Below are positions 22,404 through 34,644 of a stretch of 64,000 nt of DNA, one piece after another (within the stretch, counting starts at the first letter, position 1; every line of letters begins with the position of its first letter). Source of the stretch: Turbatrix aceti (Eukaryota > Nematoda > Chromadorea > Rhabditida > Panagrolaimidae); the NCBI GenBank assembly GCA_963969345.1, contig OZ017769.1:3720816-3784815 (forward strand), written 5' to 3'. The position numbers and the translations under genes were made by a program. The notes under the pieces were generated by a model. It made no database searches. It worked only from the letters and a program-made list of their open reading frames with translations, and had not been told where the DNA came from.

Positions 22404-24051
22404 ATTTGTACCAGTCTGATTTTGATAACTGTTATGAATTTTCGTGTGTTTTTATGCACTAGCGCTGAACTGTTTATGTTACCACCAATTGCCAGTAATT
22501 ATTAGCATACACACTTGCAAACGGAGCTTCCGAGCTATAAAATTTATTTACAAATAAAAAGTTGCAATTCAGAATTTTTTGAAAATGACAGTTGAATGGC
22601 AAAGCAATGGCAAAGATTACAGTGAAAAAAACTTTATTGTCAAGGAGTTTTGACGGGTCTGATGACCTGTGTCGGAGCAACGTTGATCGAAGCATTTATT
22701 ACACCAAAGTTTTTTTAACTCTGCAAAACAAATTTTGAAGACTCCAAAACATTGTTCTGAGTAAATAGTAAGGTTAGCCGCTTCCAAAGCATTCCTTCGA
22801 CCTTTGTTTGAACTTTTTTGAAGAAAAGTACGTTGCTCTGATCAGTTTGGCTGATCAGTAAAACGTTAAACGAAAAAACAAAATTAAAGCTACGTTTTAA
22901 AAAAAAAAACTTTCGGATGTCGAAAAAAAGATTTCCGGATCAAACGCATGCGACGCCAAACAACCACCGAAGCCGGAATAGATGACCTGTTGCTCTGCGT
23001 AGCGCTCGCTCGTGTCAGCGGGATGGATATACATATCTCGACCCGGTCGTCATCCTCATCGTCGCCCGTGAACAGGCACACGTAGTACGCGCACACACGC
23101 ATTCCCGTTTATGGCTGGCGGGTATGAACTGTTGTTTAGTTCCAATGCGCGTTCTCCGTCTGCGGAGACGCATCCCCCCTTCGTCGGTCGGTAAGTATTT
23201 CCGGCGGCAACAACGACCAACGGAAGATCCCGGACGGAGTCCAGCATGCTTCTGTTATCCACGCCGCTGTCTGTGCCCGTGTTGTTGCCTCTGATCGCTC
23301 GAAAGTCAGACTTGCCCGCGGTCTAATAAGGCTGCGCGACCCGCCTCAGTCGGTCGCGCAGTCGATCGATCGATCGCTGCTCCCGAGGCTGCTGTGGTAG
23401 TGCGCGAACGAACGGGTCGCTGAAAACGTGTGCACCTCTCCTGTTTTTGTTTTGCGTTTTTTTTTGAAATTGTTTTCAGTTGAATCCTGGTTTTTGGTCG
23501 GATGACTGCTTTTTTTCCGCGCGTCCACCTGGAAGACCCTTCATGAGCCCGTTTCAAGATCGATCCTTGTGTTTGACTCTGTTTTCCCTCGGGCAAAATC
23601 GTCGGAGAGATGAGTCATCGCTGACAGCTGGGCGCGGAGGTGACCGGTTTTGCCCCCGGTCGGTAGCCTCTGGTGTGTTCAATAATTTTTTTGTAACGCG
23701 CATGCATACATGAATGCTCCACTCATGTCAGGAGACAAACGACCAACGCAGCCGGGCAGTCGATCGGTGCCCGAGGCCCGAGGCCGGCCGGCTGGGTAAT
23801 TGAATCACAGCCATCATGCCTCAGATGTTTTTTTCTCTCTTTTTCTTTCGTTGACTCGCCCATTTTGCTATGATTTGATTTCCGCTGTACACCCCACCTG
23901 GACCCTGAACAACATTCCTAATCCTCCTCCCCACCCACCCCCGTGTCAAGTTTGACTCTGCCACACGTAAACCTCTGTCGTACTATATCATACGTCATTA
24001 CAAAGGAATTTAGGAAGTCTCCGTAGAATTGCGTCGACGCAGGCTGCTGAC
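22404..24051. promoter_or_regulatory. Upstream region of the protein kinase D gene
   Basis: 22404-22890 is AT-rich and featureless. 22920-23880 is GC-rich with GATC/CGATCGATCGAT repeats (about 23364-23376) and poly-T spacers, likely promoter or 5' UTR DNA of the gene at 24052. Short open frames on both strands (22890-23713) have no recognisable domains and no splice support. The start at 24052 is preceded by CGACGCAG-GCTGCTGAC, a possible acceptor. Confidence 0.4.
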
Positions 24052-26808
24052 ATGTCATTCAACGGCTTCGACATGCAGCCGGGCACTTCGGCGTCGGCGC
24101 CCGCTCCCCACCCGCAACTCATCACCATCACCCTTCAGTACGGGTCATCCAAGGAGATTGTCGTGCTGGAACGATCTCAGAATGTCAATGTAAGCATTTT
24201 TTAGCTTTATTTTTGCTTTGATAGCATAAAAAAACATTTTACATGTAAAAGTTTAAAACTCACCACCAAAAGTACATTTTTTACATCTTCGGTAGTATAG
24301 TGGTAAGTATCCGCGCCTGTCACGTGCGAGACCCGGGTTCGATTCCCGGCCGGAGAGGATAACTTTTTTTTCTTTTTTATTATTATTTATTCCTAATTAT
24401 TTGACAAATAAAAAAAAATATTTAAAATTTAAAAAAAAAACACTATTATTTAATTTTTTTTATTGTAACATTTTACAATTTTTTGCTTAAGTTTGATTAA
24501 TTAATTTTTCAGGCGTTTACAATTTTCCGTGAAAAAGCCCGTCAGCTTGCAGAAAAGCAAGCCGCAGACGGCGTCAACGGAAGTTCAAGCAGCGTATTTA
24601 ATTTTGGTGCTGCGGAAATCCAGCTTTTTGTTCACGATTACAATTCACCGACGATTCTTCAGCCTCTGACGACGCTCGCCCAACTCGACAACGGCAGCGT
24701 CGTCGAGGTCATCAAGATCGATCGTAACGAAAAGCCGACTCGTCCGCATGTCCTCCAGGTCACGAGCTACCGTATACCGACATTCTGCGATTACTGTGGG
24801 GAGATTCTCGTTGGCATCGTCAAGCAGGGCCTTCAGTGCAACCTCTGCAAGTGCAACTTCCACAAACGATGCGCATTCGCTCCGAGAAACAATTGCGCGA
24901 AGAATGAAATGGCTCCGAATACATTTCTGGCCGGAGCGGGGTATTTTCCAGAAGATCCGCCTGCCACGCGGACTTCCTTCGTGGAGCCAAAGACCCCCGG
25001 GGCAGGGGGGCTGCCCTCGCCTTTGGCGATGCCTTCTGCGCCTTTTGCTCTGCCCCACACGCTGAGCATGCACAGCTACAAGACGCCAACTGTGTGCAAG
25101 GTCTGCGACAAGCTCCTGCTTGGTCTGTTCAAACAAGGCCTCCGGTGCAGAGATTGCGAAGTGAATGTCCACAAAAAGTGCGCTGCTTTGCTTCCGATGA
25201 ACTGCCAAATCAGCGAAAACGCGATCACGCCAACTTTTGATCAGATGACGATGGCAGATGCGGCGATGGCATCGATTAACATGTCCCCAAGTGAAGATTT
25301 TCCGTCATCCGGGATCAATATTGAAGACCAAATGATCCCCCTGGCTCGACTTCCGGGCCAGGCAGCTACCCGGCCAACCCGACAGTCAGGAACGCCCCTC
25401 GCTGAAGGCTGGATGATTCATTTCGTGCTTTCGGAGCCCGATCGAAGACTCCGCCATTATTGGCTCCTCGCAAACGGACTCATCAGCATGTACAACGAAG
25501 TCTCCGACGGCGGAGTCAACCCCAACCGAGTCTACCGTATTATCCCGCTATCCACCATCATTGCACTTATCCCATACGACGGACCGCCCATCGATGACCG
25601 ATTCCCGCCTCATTGTTTCGAGATTCGAACTACGTCAAATATTACGTTTTGCGTGGGCGAGAATCTCGATGCTCTGTCCGCGCCTCCGACAAAGTTGCCT
25701 CGCACGGGGGCTTCGCAATCGACAGCGAACGTCAAAGCCTGGTTCCAGGTTCTTCAACAGGCTCTACAGCCGCCGACTTCTCGCACAGATGCCGCAAACG
25801 CAGAACCAGCACTGCAGTTTTCGCAGATCTACCAGATTCTAGGAGACAAAGTCCTCGGCTCCGGGCAGTTTGGCACGGTCTACAGCAGCGTGCATCGACA
25901 ATCAGGCCGAGAAGTGGCAGTCAAAGTCATCGCAAAAGACCGTTTCTCGAAGAAATCCAACGCGGGGGTGGAGACGCTGAAAAGCGAGGTCGCGATTCTG
26001 CAGAACATTGATCATCAGGGAATCATCAAACTTGAAAGCATGTTCGAGACCAAAGACAAGATTTTCGTTGTTATGGAAAAAATGAACGGCGACATGCTTG
26101 AAATGATCCTCAGCCAGGCGACCGGGCGACTCGACGAGCGCTCAACCAAGTTTCTGATTCTGCAGATTCTAAGTGCTCTTCGCTACCTGCACTCCCGGGG
26201 CATTGCTCACTGCGATCTAAAACCAGAAAACGTTCTGCTCTCGGATCTTTCAGAAAAGTTTCCGCAAACTAAGCTCTGCGATTTTGGGTACGCGAGATTC
26301 ATCGGAGACGCTCAGTTTAGGAAGACCATTGTCGGAACACCTGCTTACCTGGCACCTGAGGTGTTGCAGAAGAAAGGTGGGTTATTTCATTTACTTAACT
26401 TACAAAAATTTTAACATAAAAAAAAATTTAGGCTACAACAGATCTCTTGACTGCTGGGCGGTCGGCGTGATAATCTACGTCACTCTTTCCGGCACGTTTC
26501 CCTTCAACGACGGTGAAGAGATCTCCGAACAAATCCAGAACGCGGCTTTCATGTTCCCCGATGAACCTTGGAAGACGATTTCGCCCGAAGCCATTGATTT
26601 GATCCAACGCCTTCTGCAGCTTCAGATCGAGCGCCGCCTCATGATCGACGCTTGTCTCGCGCACTCCTGGCTCCAGGATCCCCACGTCTACTGTGATCTT
26701 CGTGAACTTGAGCTACGTCTGTGCACGGGACGCTATCTCACAACGCAGACCCAGGATCAGGTGTACCTGCACTACCTGCAGCAACGGGGCATTCCGCCGT
26801 TCACATAG
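24052..26808 (+). CDS. dkf-1: Protein kinase D (DKF-type Ser/Thr kinase)
   Basis: Exons 24052-24189, 24513-26376 and 26432-26808 join in phase (VN|AF and AAA G|GC) into 792 residues. Domain order is that of PKD: an N-terminal beta-grasp-like region; C1a at about 125-175 (HVLQVTSYRIPTFCDYC...HKRC); C1b at about 228-277 (HTLSMHSYKTPTVCKVC...HKKC); a PH domain at about 344-464; and a CAMK-type kinase domain at about 486-745. Seen: LGSGQFGTVY loop, AVKV lysine (about 517), HCDLKPENVLL with the PKD-typical Cys, DFGYARFIG, and activation loop FRKTIVGTPAYLAPEVL. The single Thr at the position of paired serines in vertebrate PKDs recalls nematode DKF-1. PKDs bind diacylglycerol through C1 domains and are activated downstream of PKC or directly. 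All key residues are intact. Orthology to dkf-1 rather than dkf-2 is inferred from length and the activation loop. Confidence 0.94.
24286..24357 (+). tRNA. trnD-GTC: tRNA-Asp (anticodon GTC) in the first intron of the PKD gene
   Basis: 72 nt folding as a cloverleaf: acceptor stem TCTTCGG with CCGGAGA (one T-G pair) and discriminator G; D-loop TAGTATAGTGGTAAGTA containing the A box; anticodon stem CGCGC/GTGCG (one G-T pair) with loop CTGTCAC, anticodon GTC; T arm with GGTTCGATTCC (B box). No intron and no encoded CCA, as expected in a eukaryotic nuclear tRNA. It lies in sense orientation inside the 323-nt first intron of the kinase gene, transcribed by Pol III from internal promoters. Confidence 0.97.
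24364..24371 (+). terminator. Pol III poly-T terminator of the tRNA-Asp gene
   Basis: A run of eight T residues begins six bases after the tRNA 3' end, the usual RNA polymerase III stop signal. Confidence 0.85.
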
Positions 26809-27104
26809 ACGTCGTTCTGAAGGGTTTTATTAGCTCGTGTGCCGTTGTCTTATTTTCTGCATCACGGTATGAGTGATCCCGAGTAGCAAATCAGAGATTA
26901 TCCAAGGCCAGTTGGCCTGTTAACGCAGTTATCAACACATAATCAATTGATAGAGATTAAATAAATTCACGATTAACAAATAATGGGGGTTGAGTCCCAT
27001 TTTTTTGGGGGGGAGGAGTGAAGAAAAATAAAATAAAGATGCTTTTTGAAACTTTTCATTTGAATATTAGGAAATAACAAAGCATTCCAGCGAAGAAAAA
27101 ATAA
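26809..27104. other. PKD 3' UTR and intergenic sequence
   Basis: Contains a possible poly(A) signal at ATTAAATAAATTC (about 26956). Nothing else supportable. Confidence 0.4.
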
Positions 27105-27495
27105 GCCGGTCCATAGGCCGACCTTGGGGTAGGCAGATGTCTTATATCCGTAGTATAAGGGACTAAAAAATTCCGAAAAATATTGCCGAGATTTTGTCGA
27201 AATCAAAGTTGTTCGGACACTCAAAAGAGGATAAATCGTTTTGTCTCAATTTGTGCGCAGCTGAGGACGCAAATTAGCGATCTTGAAAACCGCTGCCTCA
27301 CCTTCGACCAAGAACAAACTTACCGGGTCTTCGCGATAGTCGTCGGCACAGCGCGCAAGAGTAGGTGGATCAAGTGAGAATACAAAGTAAGTGTAGCCTA
27401 GACAAACAACAAACAAAGTTGCTGTCCATTTTTGGAGACCCCCACACACTCTGTCTCCTTTCACAAGATCGACCTGAGATGATGAGCAAACGATG
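27105..27495 (-). pseudogene. Decayed partial duplicate of the MARVEL gene locus
   Basis: This stretch matches, in the same order but condensed, pieces of 28890-30235. 27121-27165 (GGGGTAGGCAGATG...CCGTAGTAT) matches the exon sequence at 28905-28930. 27280-27500 matches intron DNA at 29815-30235: TGGATCAAGTGAGA, CAAAGTAAG-GTAG, TTTTTGGAGAC and GAGA-GATGAGCAAACG occur in both. No frame is preserved. It lies downstream of the intact gene's 3' end, so it looks like a truncated tandem duplication that has lost most of its sequence. Confidence 0.72.
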
Positions 27496-27499
27496 AAAC

Positions 27500-28046
27500 C
27501 ACTTCATTAATAAAATTAATTTACGTGATTTTAACTTATGATTGAAGTAATCTGAATAAACTGCTCGGTAGTTGAGTTGTTGGGGTAACAAAGATATTTA
27601 CGTTACGCTTTTTCTAATGTTTCTCTTCAACGATCGCTAACAGATTTCCAAAAATATTCAATTCGTGGTTTTCATGTGTGCCAGCCAATCAATCGTGCCG
27701 AAACAACCGAATCAGTTCTCACATCAGAGAAATCGGAGATTATCAAAATAGCCAGTTAACAAAATTTAGCTCTATCTTATAAGATAAAGACAAATGCAAA
27801 ATTTCCCCTTTGTTCGTTTTTTGTAAACCCAAAAAAGCTGTCATGACAAATAACTCTTCATTTGATAGTTTTTTTTCTTTATGATAAAAAATCACATCGG
27901 ATGTCTTGTCCATAGAGAAGGATTTCATGAGCAATTGTTCTTTGTTGTTGGAGTTTAGAAGGCGAGGAGTGGGAGGAGAAGGGGCAGGATGTGTGGAGGA
28001 CATAGAGCATTTCAGCATTTGTGGTCTGAAGAAAACAGCTACTTTT
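27500..28046. other. Downstream region of the MARVEL gene
   Basis: AT-rich, no supportable gene; probably includes the 3' UTR of the minus-strand gene ending at 28047. Confidence 0.4.
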
Positions 28047-31000
28047 TCAGAGTAGTGATACGCCTGTTCGCAGTGCAAGTATGAAGTCTAACAAGTAGAA
28101 AATTATGTTGAAGTACGCTAACACCTGTAAAACACAAAAACATGTATGGTTGAATTGAAAACACCTGGCCAGGTAAATGATAGGACAACTTACACAAGCA
28201 ACGATCCATTCTGCCCGATGACACGTATGCCTATGATACCTGCCGTAGGGCGGATAACATGCGGCAAAGTAGGATTCTAGGAAGGCGACCAGGATGTAGA
28301 GAAACCATCCTGCTGCACTCACGTACGCGTCCTGCAAAATGAAATGTATGTGATAAAAAAAATTTTACGTTAGACAAAAACTTACAATAACTCGCCAGAA
28401 ATACACTCTGCTAGCGAGGCATACGGTACAGAGAAGAAGAAATGTCAGAATGCAAAAGACGGCAACGATACCCACAACGCCGCCCTGCCATTCGGTTTGT
28501 GTCCTCTTGACAAACTCGTGCAGCGAGTGACCCTTCATAGGACCCAGCACCAGACCCAGCACAGCGCATCCAAATGCCAATTGAGCAATCTTGACAAGAA
28601 TTCTGGCAAAAATGGGATATTTTTTGCCGACATACTTAATTTCGGCTTTTTTGCGTTCTTTTTCGTCCATATAAGGATCGATGACGCCGGTTGCCATCGT
28701 GTACGGCACACCCGGTATCGGGTACATGGTTGAGGGGGGATACGTCGTGTAGCTCGGTGAGTAGTAACTTCGCTGCTGTTGGCTGCGGCGTAGCGTCTGC
28801 GCTGAAGCTGCTGCTGCTGCTGTTGTTCCTGCTCCAACTCCGACTCCGACTCCACCTGAGACGGGGTACGATATGGGCTGGTCTATGGGGCCTGCTCCGG
28901 GGTAGGCAGATGCCGTATAGCCGTAGTATGAGGGTCGGTCTATGAATTCGGTTTCCTGAAAGGTGACCAGGTGACAAATATAATAAATATAATATTAGTA
29001 CTTATGCAATGTCAAATTTTTTTATTATAAATCCGGTTGATCGAGTGCGTTCTAAAAAAATCTTTTGTTTTTTTTTCATACTTTTTTTGGATCGGAAAAA
29101 GCCCCTCTTAAGACCAGACAAATCGATTGACTTCTCCGGAGAAGCTTTGTTGGGAGAAAACAAAGCCCGCACTCAAATCCCCCCATATCCAGACAAAAAA
29201 AGCAAACAATGACCGGCTGAAAATCTCGGACCCCTGGCGATTGAAACCAAAACCCCTTGAAAAAAAACAATAACAAGGAGGGGTGGAGGGATAAAAGATT
29301 TCTTCTGGTTTCATCGTCTTACGTTTCAGCCGTTTCAACTCGTTCGAAGGACGGTATAATACTAAATACTGGAAGTAGGAAGACAACTACGCTTGCCCGG
29401 ATGATGGAGGGGATATGTATGTATGTACAACAAGTTCTGGACCACTACTCACCGGTGTCGAGTTGTAAAAGAAGCTATCGCGTCGCTGTGGCTGGTAAAC
29501 CGAGGAATACATTGTGTTTACAGGACCTGCACCCGGACACCCCTCAGGCAACTGGTGGTGTGTGTGCGCGAGATAAGACGTAGAGTCACCACGCTAGGCA
29601 CACATGGACGCGTCCGGATTGGATTTTGCAGAAAAAAGAGGGGGGGAACTAACTAAGTAATACTTAGGAGCTTGGTTCCGGTCCGGTCGAACAAGCGGAC
29701 ACTCGAGGGAGGAAAGATCGCCTCGTCTCAATCGGAAAAAAATAAATTGAAAAATTGCACAGTTCCACAGTTTTTGCACAACGCAAAAGCGGGAGAGAGA
29801 GAAAGAAAGAAGCTAACGCGATCTTGCTGACTGACCGTCGCCGCCTCGCCTTCGACCGACCGAGAACGAACAAACCTGTCGCGAGTTATTCGTTCCCAGT
29901 CTGCGTGGAGGGCCTTTCTTTGTCCTTCACTTCCGCCGATCCCACCCTCTTATTTTTTTTTATTCGGCAAAAATGATCTCCGTGACGCCGGTTGTGTCGT
30001 CGATCGGCACTGTCTGTTGTCGGACGATATGTAGGTAGGTGCGCGAGCGGAAGAGCGACTGACTGAGTGGATCAAGTGAGAGCCACAAACAAAGTAAGCG
30101 TAGTCTATTTATTTATAGGTAAACAATAAATATCGCTATCCTTTTTTGGAGACAGACTTTCAACACTCTTCTTCCTCCTCCCTTCAAGACTCGGACTCGG
30201 ACTTGCGATCTGAGACGATGAGCAAACGGCTGTCGTCATCGTCATCTAAATATGTATGCACTCACTCGCATCACCCACTCATCATGCTCCATGGAGAGCC
30301 TCAATAAAATTTTTATTCGTATAACAATCCAATAAAAAATATTGAAGGTTGTCCAGGTGGTGAAGATGGTTTAGAAAAGTGTGAAACGATTGTCGCGTTT
30401 TTTTTGCCGACGGATAATGGGGGAAAACAGAAAGAGGACGAGATAAGTGCGGCGAAGGCAAAAAAAGTGAAGGTAACAAGACAAATGAAAGTTTTCAAAC
30501 TTTCACTTAAAAAAATGTTTACAGAAAAAATGCAAAAAAGTACCTTAAAAAATTAAAACAATTTTTTTAACAGTAAACTAAAATTTTGAAATCTTGAATT
30601 GAATTTATAAATGTCAATTAAAATTTTAAGATGTTAAAAAAATTTCAAAAATGTTAAATAAAATTTTTAAATGTTTAAAATCTTTTTTTAAAATTTCTTT
30701 ATTCACCCACAAAAAAAATCAAACAAACCTGATAATTAGTAGCCTGTCTCGGCTGAGGTCTTCGCTTTCGATAAAGAGGTCCTGCGGGTCTCTTGGCCGG
30801 TCCACTGAATGACCGATAATACCGATAGTCGACGGGTTCGACGGATGCACCACGCGTACTCCGGTATCGTGGGTAATTCTGCGGCTGATGACCACCGCCT
30901 CCGCTGCCGCGGGGAAGCGTTCGTGCAGGAGCTGTTCTGAAAGACGGAAAACAGGCGTCAGGAAGGCGTCCGATTATCCCTTTTTTCTCCTTTCTTGTAG

Positions 31001-34000
31001 TCACTTTTCATAAATAAATACATAAATATTTTTTTTTTGGGAAGATTACAATCCTGCTCCTGCCAGGCCTGTTTTTGCATCTCCTTCTTTGAGCGAAAGA
31101 AACAACAGATAACGCGCTCCGCTACAAAGTCATTAGCAGTTTAGGCGGAGATTTGAACGGTCGGATTATGCCTCTTAGAGCTCCTTCTTGTTTCAGCCAG
31201 ACAGAAGAAATTTGAGTTTGCCTCGATCGATCAGGAAAAAAATTGTTTTGAGGCGACAAAATTTGGGAAATCATTTTTGTTCACAAAAATTGTGAAAAAA
31301 TACATTTGAAAAATTTTGATACAAAAAAAAACACAAAAAATATATATTTGCAAAAAATTCCAAATTGCAAAAATTTTGGAACAAAAAAAAACTTTTGTCA
31401 ATACGTAAAATTAAATACAATTCTTTTCATGACAGGAAAAAAAAGTTCAAGGTCATAAAAATTTCAATAAGTATTTTGCTTTTTTTATGCTTTCAAAAAC
31501 CTATTATCAATTTCAATATTGTCAAAAACAAAAAAAACGCGCAGATGATAAAAATCCCACGAAAAATGCAAATTCCCAGCCCTAAAAGCGTCCAAAAAAT
31601 TGCCATATTCTGGGACGAAGCCTACAAATGCATCTTGCGTGGAATGGCGAGCGTCAGAGAAAAAAAAGGAGTCCCGTCCCCTTCTCCCCAACGCACCTCG
31701 ATCGCTGATATCCCTGCATCGTGGGTGACGGCTGTGGATACGACCGATATCCTCCACCTCCACCTCCACCGCCACCGCCTCCGCCGAGAGTGCCTGTGTA
31801 CGTCGTTGGGCCATCAACGAATCCAACACCCCCGCCGCCTCGATCGCCGTAGTAGTGCGCGTTGTACGCGTCGTGCAGACCGCCGCCGCCGCCGCCGTCG
31901 CCACCGTACGGATAGTAGCCGATATCACCTCCACCCCCACCGGCATTGTACATTGCGCCGTAGTACGCTGCGTTGATCGGCCGAGGGTGGTTTTCCTGCT
32001 CCTGTGAGTGCTGTCGACTCGACTGCTGCTGGTGGTGGTGGTCTGAACTCGACGGCAAGTCCTGAAAAAAATTTTTTGAAAATTTTTAGAAATCACAAGA
32101 AAAAAATGAGCTTCTCCCTGCTCACGGACACGACCATCGGGCAGAGCCTGAAGATCGTCATCGACGAAGCCCTCGAAGCCGACGTCATTACCGGGACCGT
32201 TGCCGCCAGGATCTACGCCAACTTCGAGAGACTCCTCTGGCACAACGTGCATAAATTTGCCCGGCTCCGGGTGGTCATTAGTGTGGGTCCCGACACGAAA
32301 ACGAAAACGCGCCAAAATTTTTTTTCAGGGGAGTAAACTAGTCGGATCCCGGCACATCGAAGGCCATTGGACCCTGATCAAGAAGAACGTAACCGTCAAG
32401 GTCGGCTACCGACGCCCAATCGTCGTGGACAAGCTCAAAATCATCGCCGTGCCAACGGTGAAGCCATCCACCTCGTCGACGTCCGTGTCGAACGTCGGCG
32501 CCTCGGGTGACAAGGCCAGCACCGGGAACAACGACGAAGAAGAAGACGACGACATAGAGATCATCGAGGACGCCCTGAGCTAACCCACCCACCCCGGAAG
32601 AAATCAATCCCCAAAAAAAACCCGAAAAATATGTTATTTATTTATTTAAAAATTTCCAAGCCCACAATAAAGGTTGTACATGATTCATGATTTTTGTGGA
32701 ACAACAATGGAGGCAGAGAGTTAGTTGTGTTGTTGTAAGCGACAACGACACAATAACGAAGGAGAATTTGCGTTTTTGGGGGTTGTGGGGGAAGAGGGGG
32801 GCGAAGGAGGACAATCTCAGGCAGCCCGACGATCAAGAGGACCTAGGCTAACAAGCTGTGAGTAGCCAGATGAGAAAAAAAAGAGGGAGAGAGAGGGGCA
32901 AGGATCGCGCGTTGCACTCGCGCGCTGGTCGGGCTGTGGAGGAATGCTCGGTGGAATGCTTCAGCACAGAGTCCCCAGGGCAAGGGTCTTCTCCTCGGCG
33001 ATGGCTACACTTTTGCCTCGGGGTAAGGAGCTTCGAGAGGCAGCAGCTAACTAACCGCGCAAGAGGCAAAAGGCTTCGAAGGCCGGACTCGAGTGGGTGG
33101 TGTGCGTCCGAGCAGATCGACCTGCACCAGCACTTGGCTGACTGACCTCACCCAATCACCTCTCGCGCACGTGTGTACGTACGTACAACGACCTCCAGGG
33201 GAGCAATGCAGCCAGCGAGCCTTCAAGGGCCCCCCACCGGTCATTTAACGTTTAAGCAAACAAGGTCCACCTGAGGGACAGGGACAGGACAACACATTTA
33301 ACAAATGTCGTTTCACACGCGCTCGCGCTGGTGCTGGCGCTGGTGCTGGCGTGCTTCGCGGATAATACCTTTCCTAATGCTTTCAACTTTATAAACAATA
33401 TCGACACAAATTGTCGAATTAGCCGGGGGCCGACGACAATAAACGACCAGCAACAACTCCTTAGACATGGTGGTCTGGATTTTTGAACTAATCTCGAGAG
33501 TATAAAACTCCCAAAAAGGTGGGAAGGTGGGGACCCGGTGGGTGGTCGTAAATCAGAGATAAATGGAGTTCCGGCGCAACGCTTCTTGCTCATTTGCTTT
33601 GACTAATTTGGTCGTAATTTATGATTAAATGAAAAAAACATTGAGTAGGTTAAATATTTTTTTACAAAAAATAGGACAACTGAAAAAAAAATTCTACAAA
33701 AAATTAAAAAAAAAATTGTGCGCAATAAAAATTTCAATCGTCTGCAAAAATTTTTTTTGCAGATGCAGTAAAAAAGTAAAAAAGACAATGCAAACTCAGA
33801 AAAAATTGAAACCTGCCAACTGCAATCTTGTTAGCAACCTGTTCTGAGAAGTTTTAACTCTAAGCCTGAACAAAGTTGGTAAAGAGCCGTCCGAATCACT
33901 CATTATAAGTAATTTCTCAGGTAAACAACAACCCTCCCTCGAGCCAAGTGAGATCCAAAATAAACAACGCAATCAACAGGAAATACTGATTTTGTCTCTG

Positions 34001-34644
34001 CCCTGACCACGCGGCGTGCTTGCTTTCTTTTGGCGCTGGCGAAGTTGCGAAGTGGAGAAAGTCAAGTATCCCCCAGCCCCAGCCCTTGGAAGGAAGAAGG
34101 GAAATTGCGCAGTAGCAACAATGCTCATCAAACTCCGGCACGTGCGAGCAGAGCAGGCTTTGCGCGTTGTTGTAAAATAAAATTAATAAATAAATTCAAG
34201 CGATGTCAGGTCGTAAAAGTTGTCGACATAAAAAAAAAGTAGACGGACGAAGAAAAGATGTGCGCTGCGTGAAAGAATAACGGGGATTTGTTTGAACCGT
34301 GGGGAAAAAAGCGGACTGGGGTGTCCGATGTCGCAGATGCGTGAAGCAGGCAGAATATTATCGGGAAACAAAAAAATTCAAAAAAAAATTCTAACGGTAG
34401 GGAAAGAGTCAAGTTGCTTTTTCGCACTTTTGTAGGGGACAAAAAAGTGTCTGACCTTTATTTTAATATTTTTTTTAATTCAAAAAAATAAGATGGTTAA
34501 AAGTTGTTTTTACCTTCATAAAAAATATTTTAAAATTGTTTAAAAACACATAGGATCAGAAAATCTTACCGGATGATGCTCAGACTGCCGAAGGGCGGAC
34601 GCCGGAATGATCTTAACAGCGCCGAGTGGCGACCAGTTGAACAT
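28047..34644 (-). CDS. MARVEL-type four-span membrane protein with long low-complexity N-terminus
   Basis: Six exons join in phase: 34644-34570, 32061-31697, 30936-30729, 28955-28386, 28331-28194 and 28124-28047, giving 477 residues (HHP|DLP, AG|A, NYQ|ETE, RVI|DAY, VAC|VLA). The first about 300 residues are rich in Gly, Tyr, Ser, Gln and His with runs of Gly (31755-31790 and nearby) and an Ala run; probably disordered and cytosolic. The last 170 residues contain four membrane helices (FARILVKIAQLAFGCAVLGL; GGVVGIVAVFCILTFLLLCT; AGWFLYILVAFLESYFAACY; VLAYFNIIFYLLDFILAL) and end right after the fourth, a MARVEL layout. Such proteins act in vesicle and junctional membranes; the precise role here is unknown. 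The first coding intron (2.5 kb) holds the TFIIA gamma-like gene on the opposite strand. Further 5' UTR exons cannot be excluded. Confidence 0.85.
32106..32583 (+). CDS. gtf-2A2: TFIIA gamma-like subunit, nested in an intron on the opposite strand
   Basis: Exons 32106-32282 and 32329-32583 join in phase 0 (VVIS|GSKLV) across a 46-nt intron into 143 residues. The N-terminal four-helix part (SLLTDTTIGQSLKIVIDEAL, then ITGTVAARIYANFERLLW) matches the start of TFIIA gamma (LYRNTTLGNSL...LDEL...ITPQLA). The second exon has the beta-barrel part (HWTLIKKNVTVKVG, VVDKLKIIAV). A 40-residue Ser/Thr and then acidic tail (NNDEEEDDDIEIIEDALS) extends it beyond the usual length of about 110. TFIIA gamma joins TFIIA alpha/beta and stabilises TBP on promoter DNA. 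Sequence divergence suggests either the fast-evolving orthologue or a paralogue; I cannot tell which. The whole gene sits inside the first coding intron of the MARVEL gene, only 44 nt from that gene's second exon. Confidence 0.85.
32584..34569. other. Remaining intron DNA of the MARVEL gene
   Basis: Includes the 3' UTR of the nested gene, a GC-rich block at 32860-33240, a CTGGTGCTGGCG-type simple repeat at 33321-33352, and AT-rich DNA from 33600. An open frame on the minus strand at 33593-33252 shows no recognisable domain. Confidence 0.4.
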
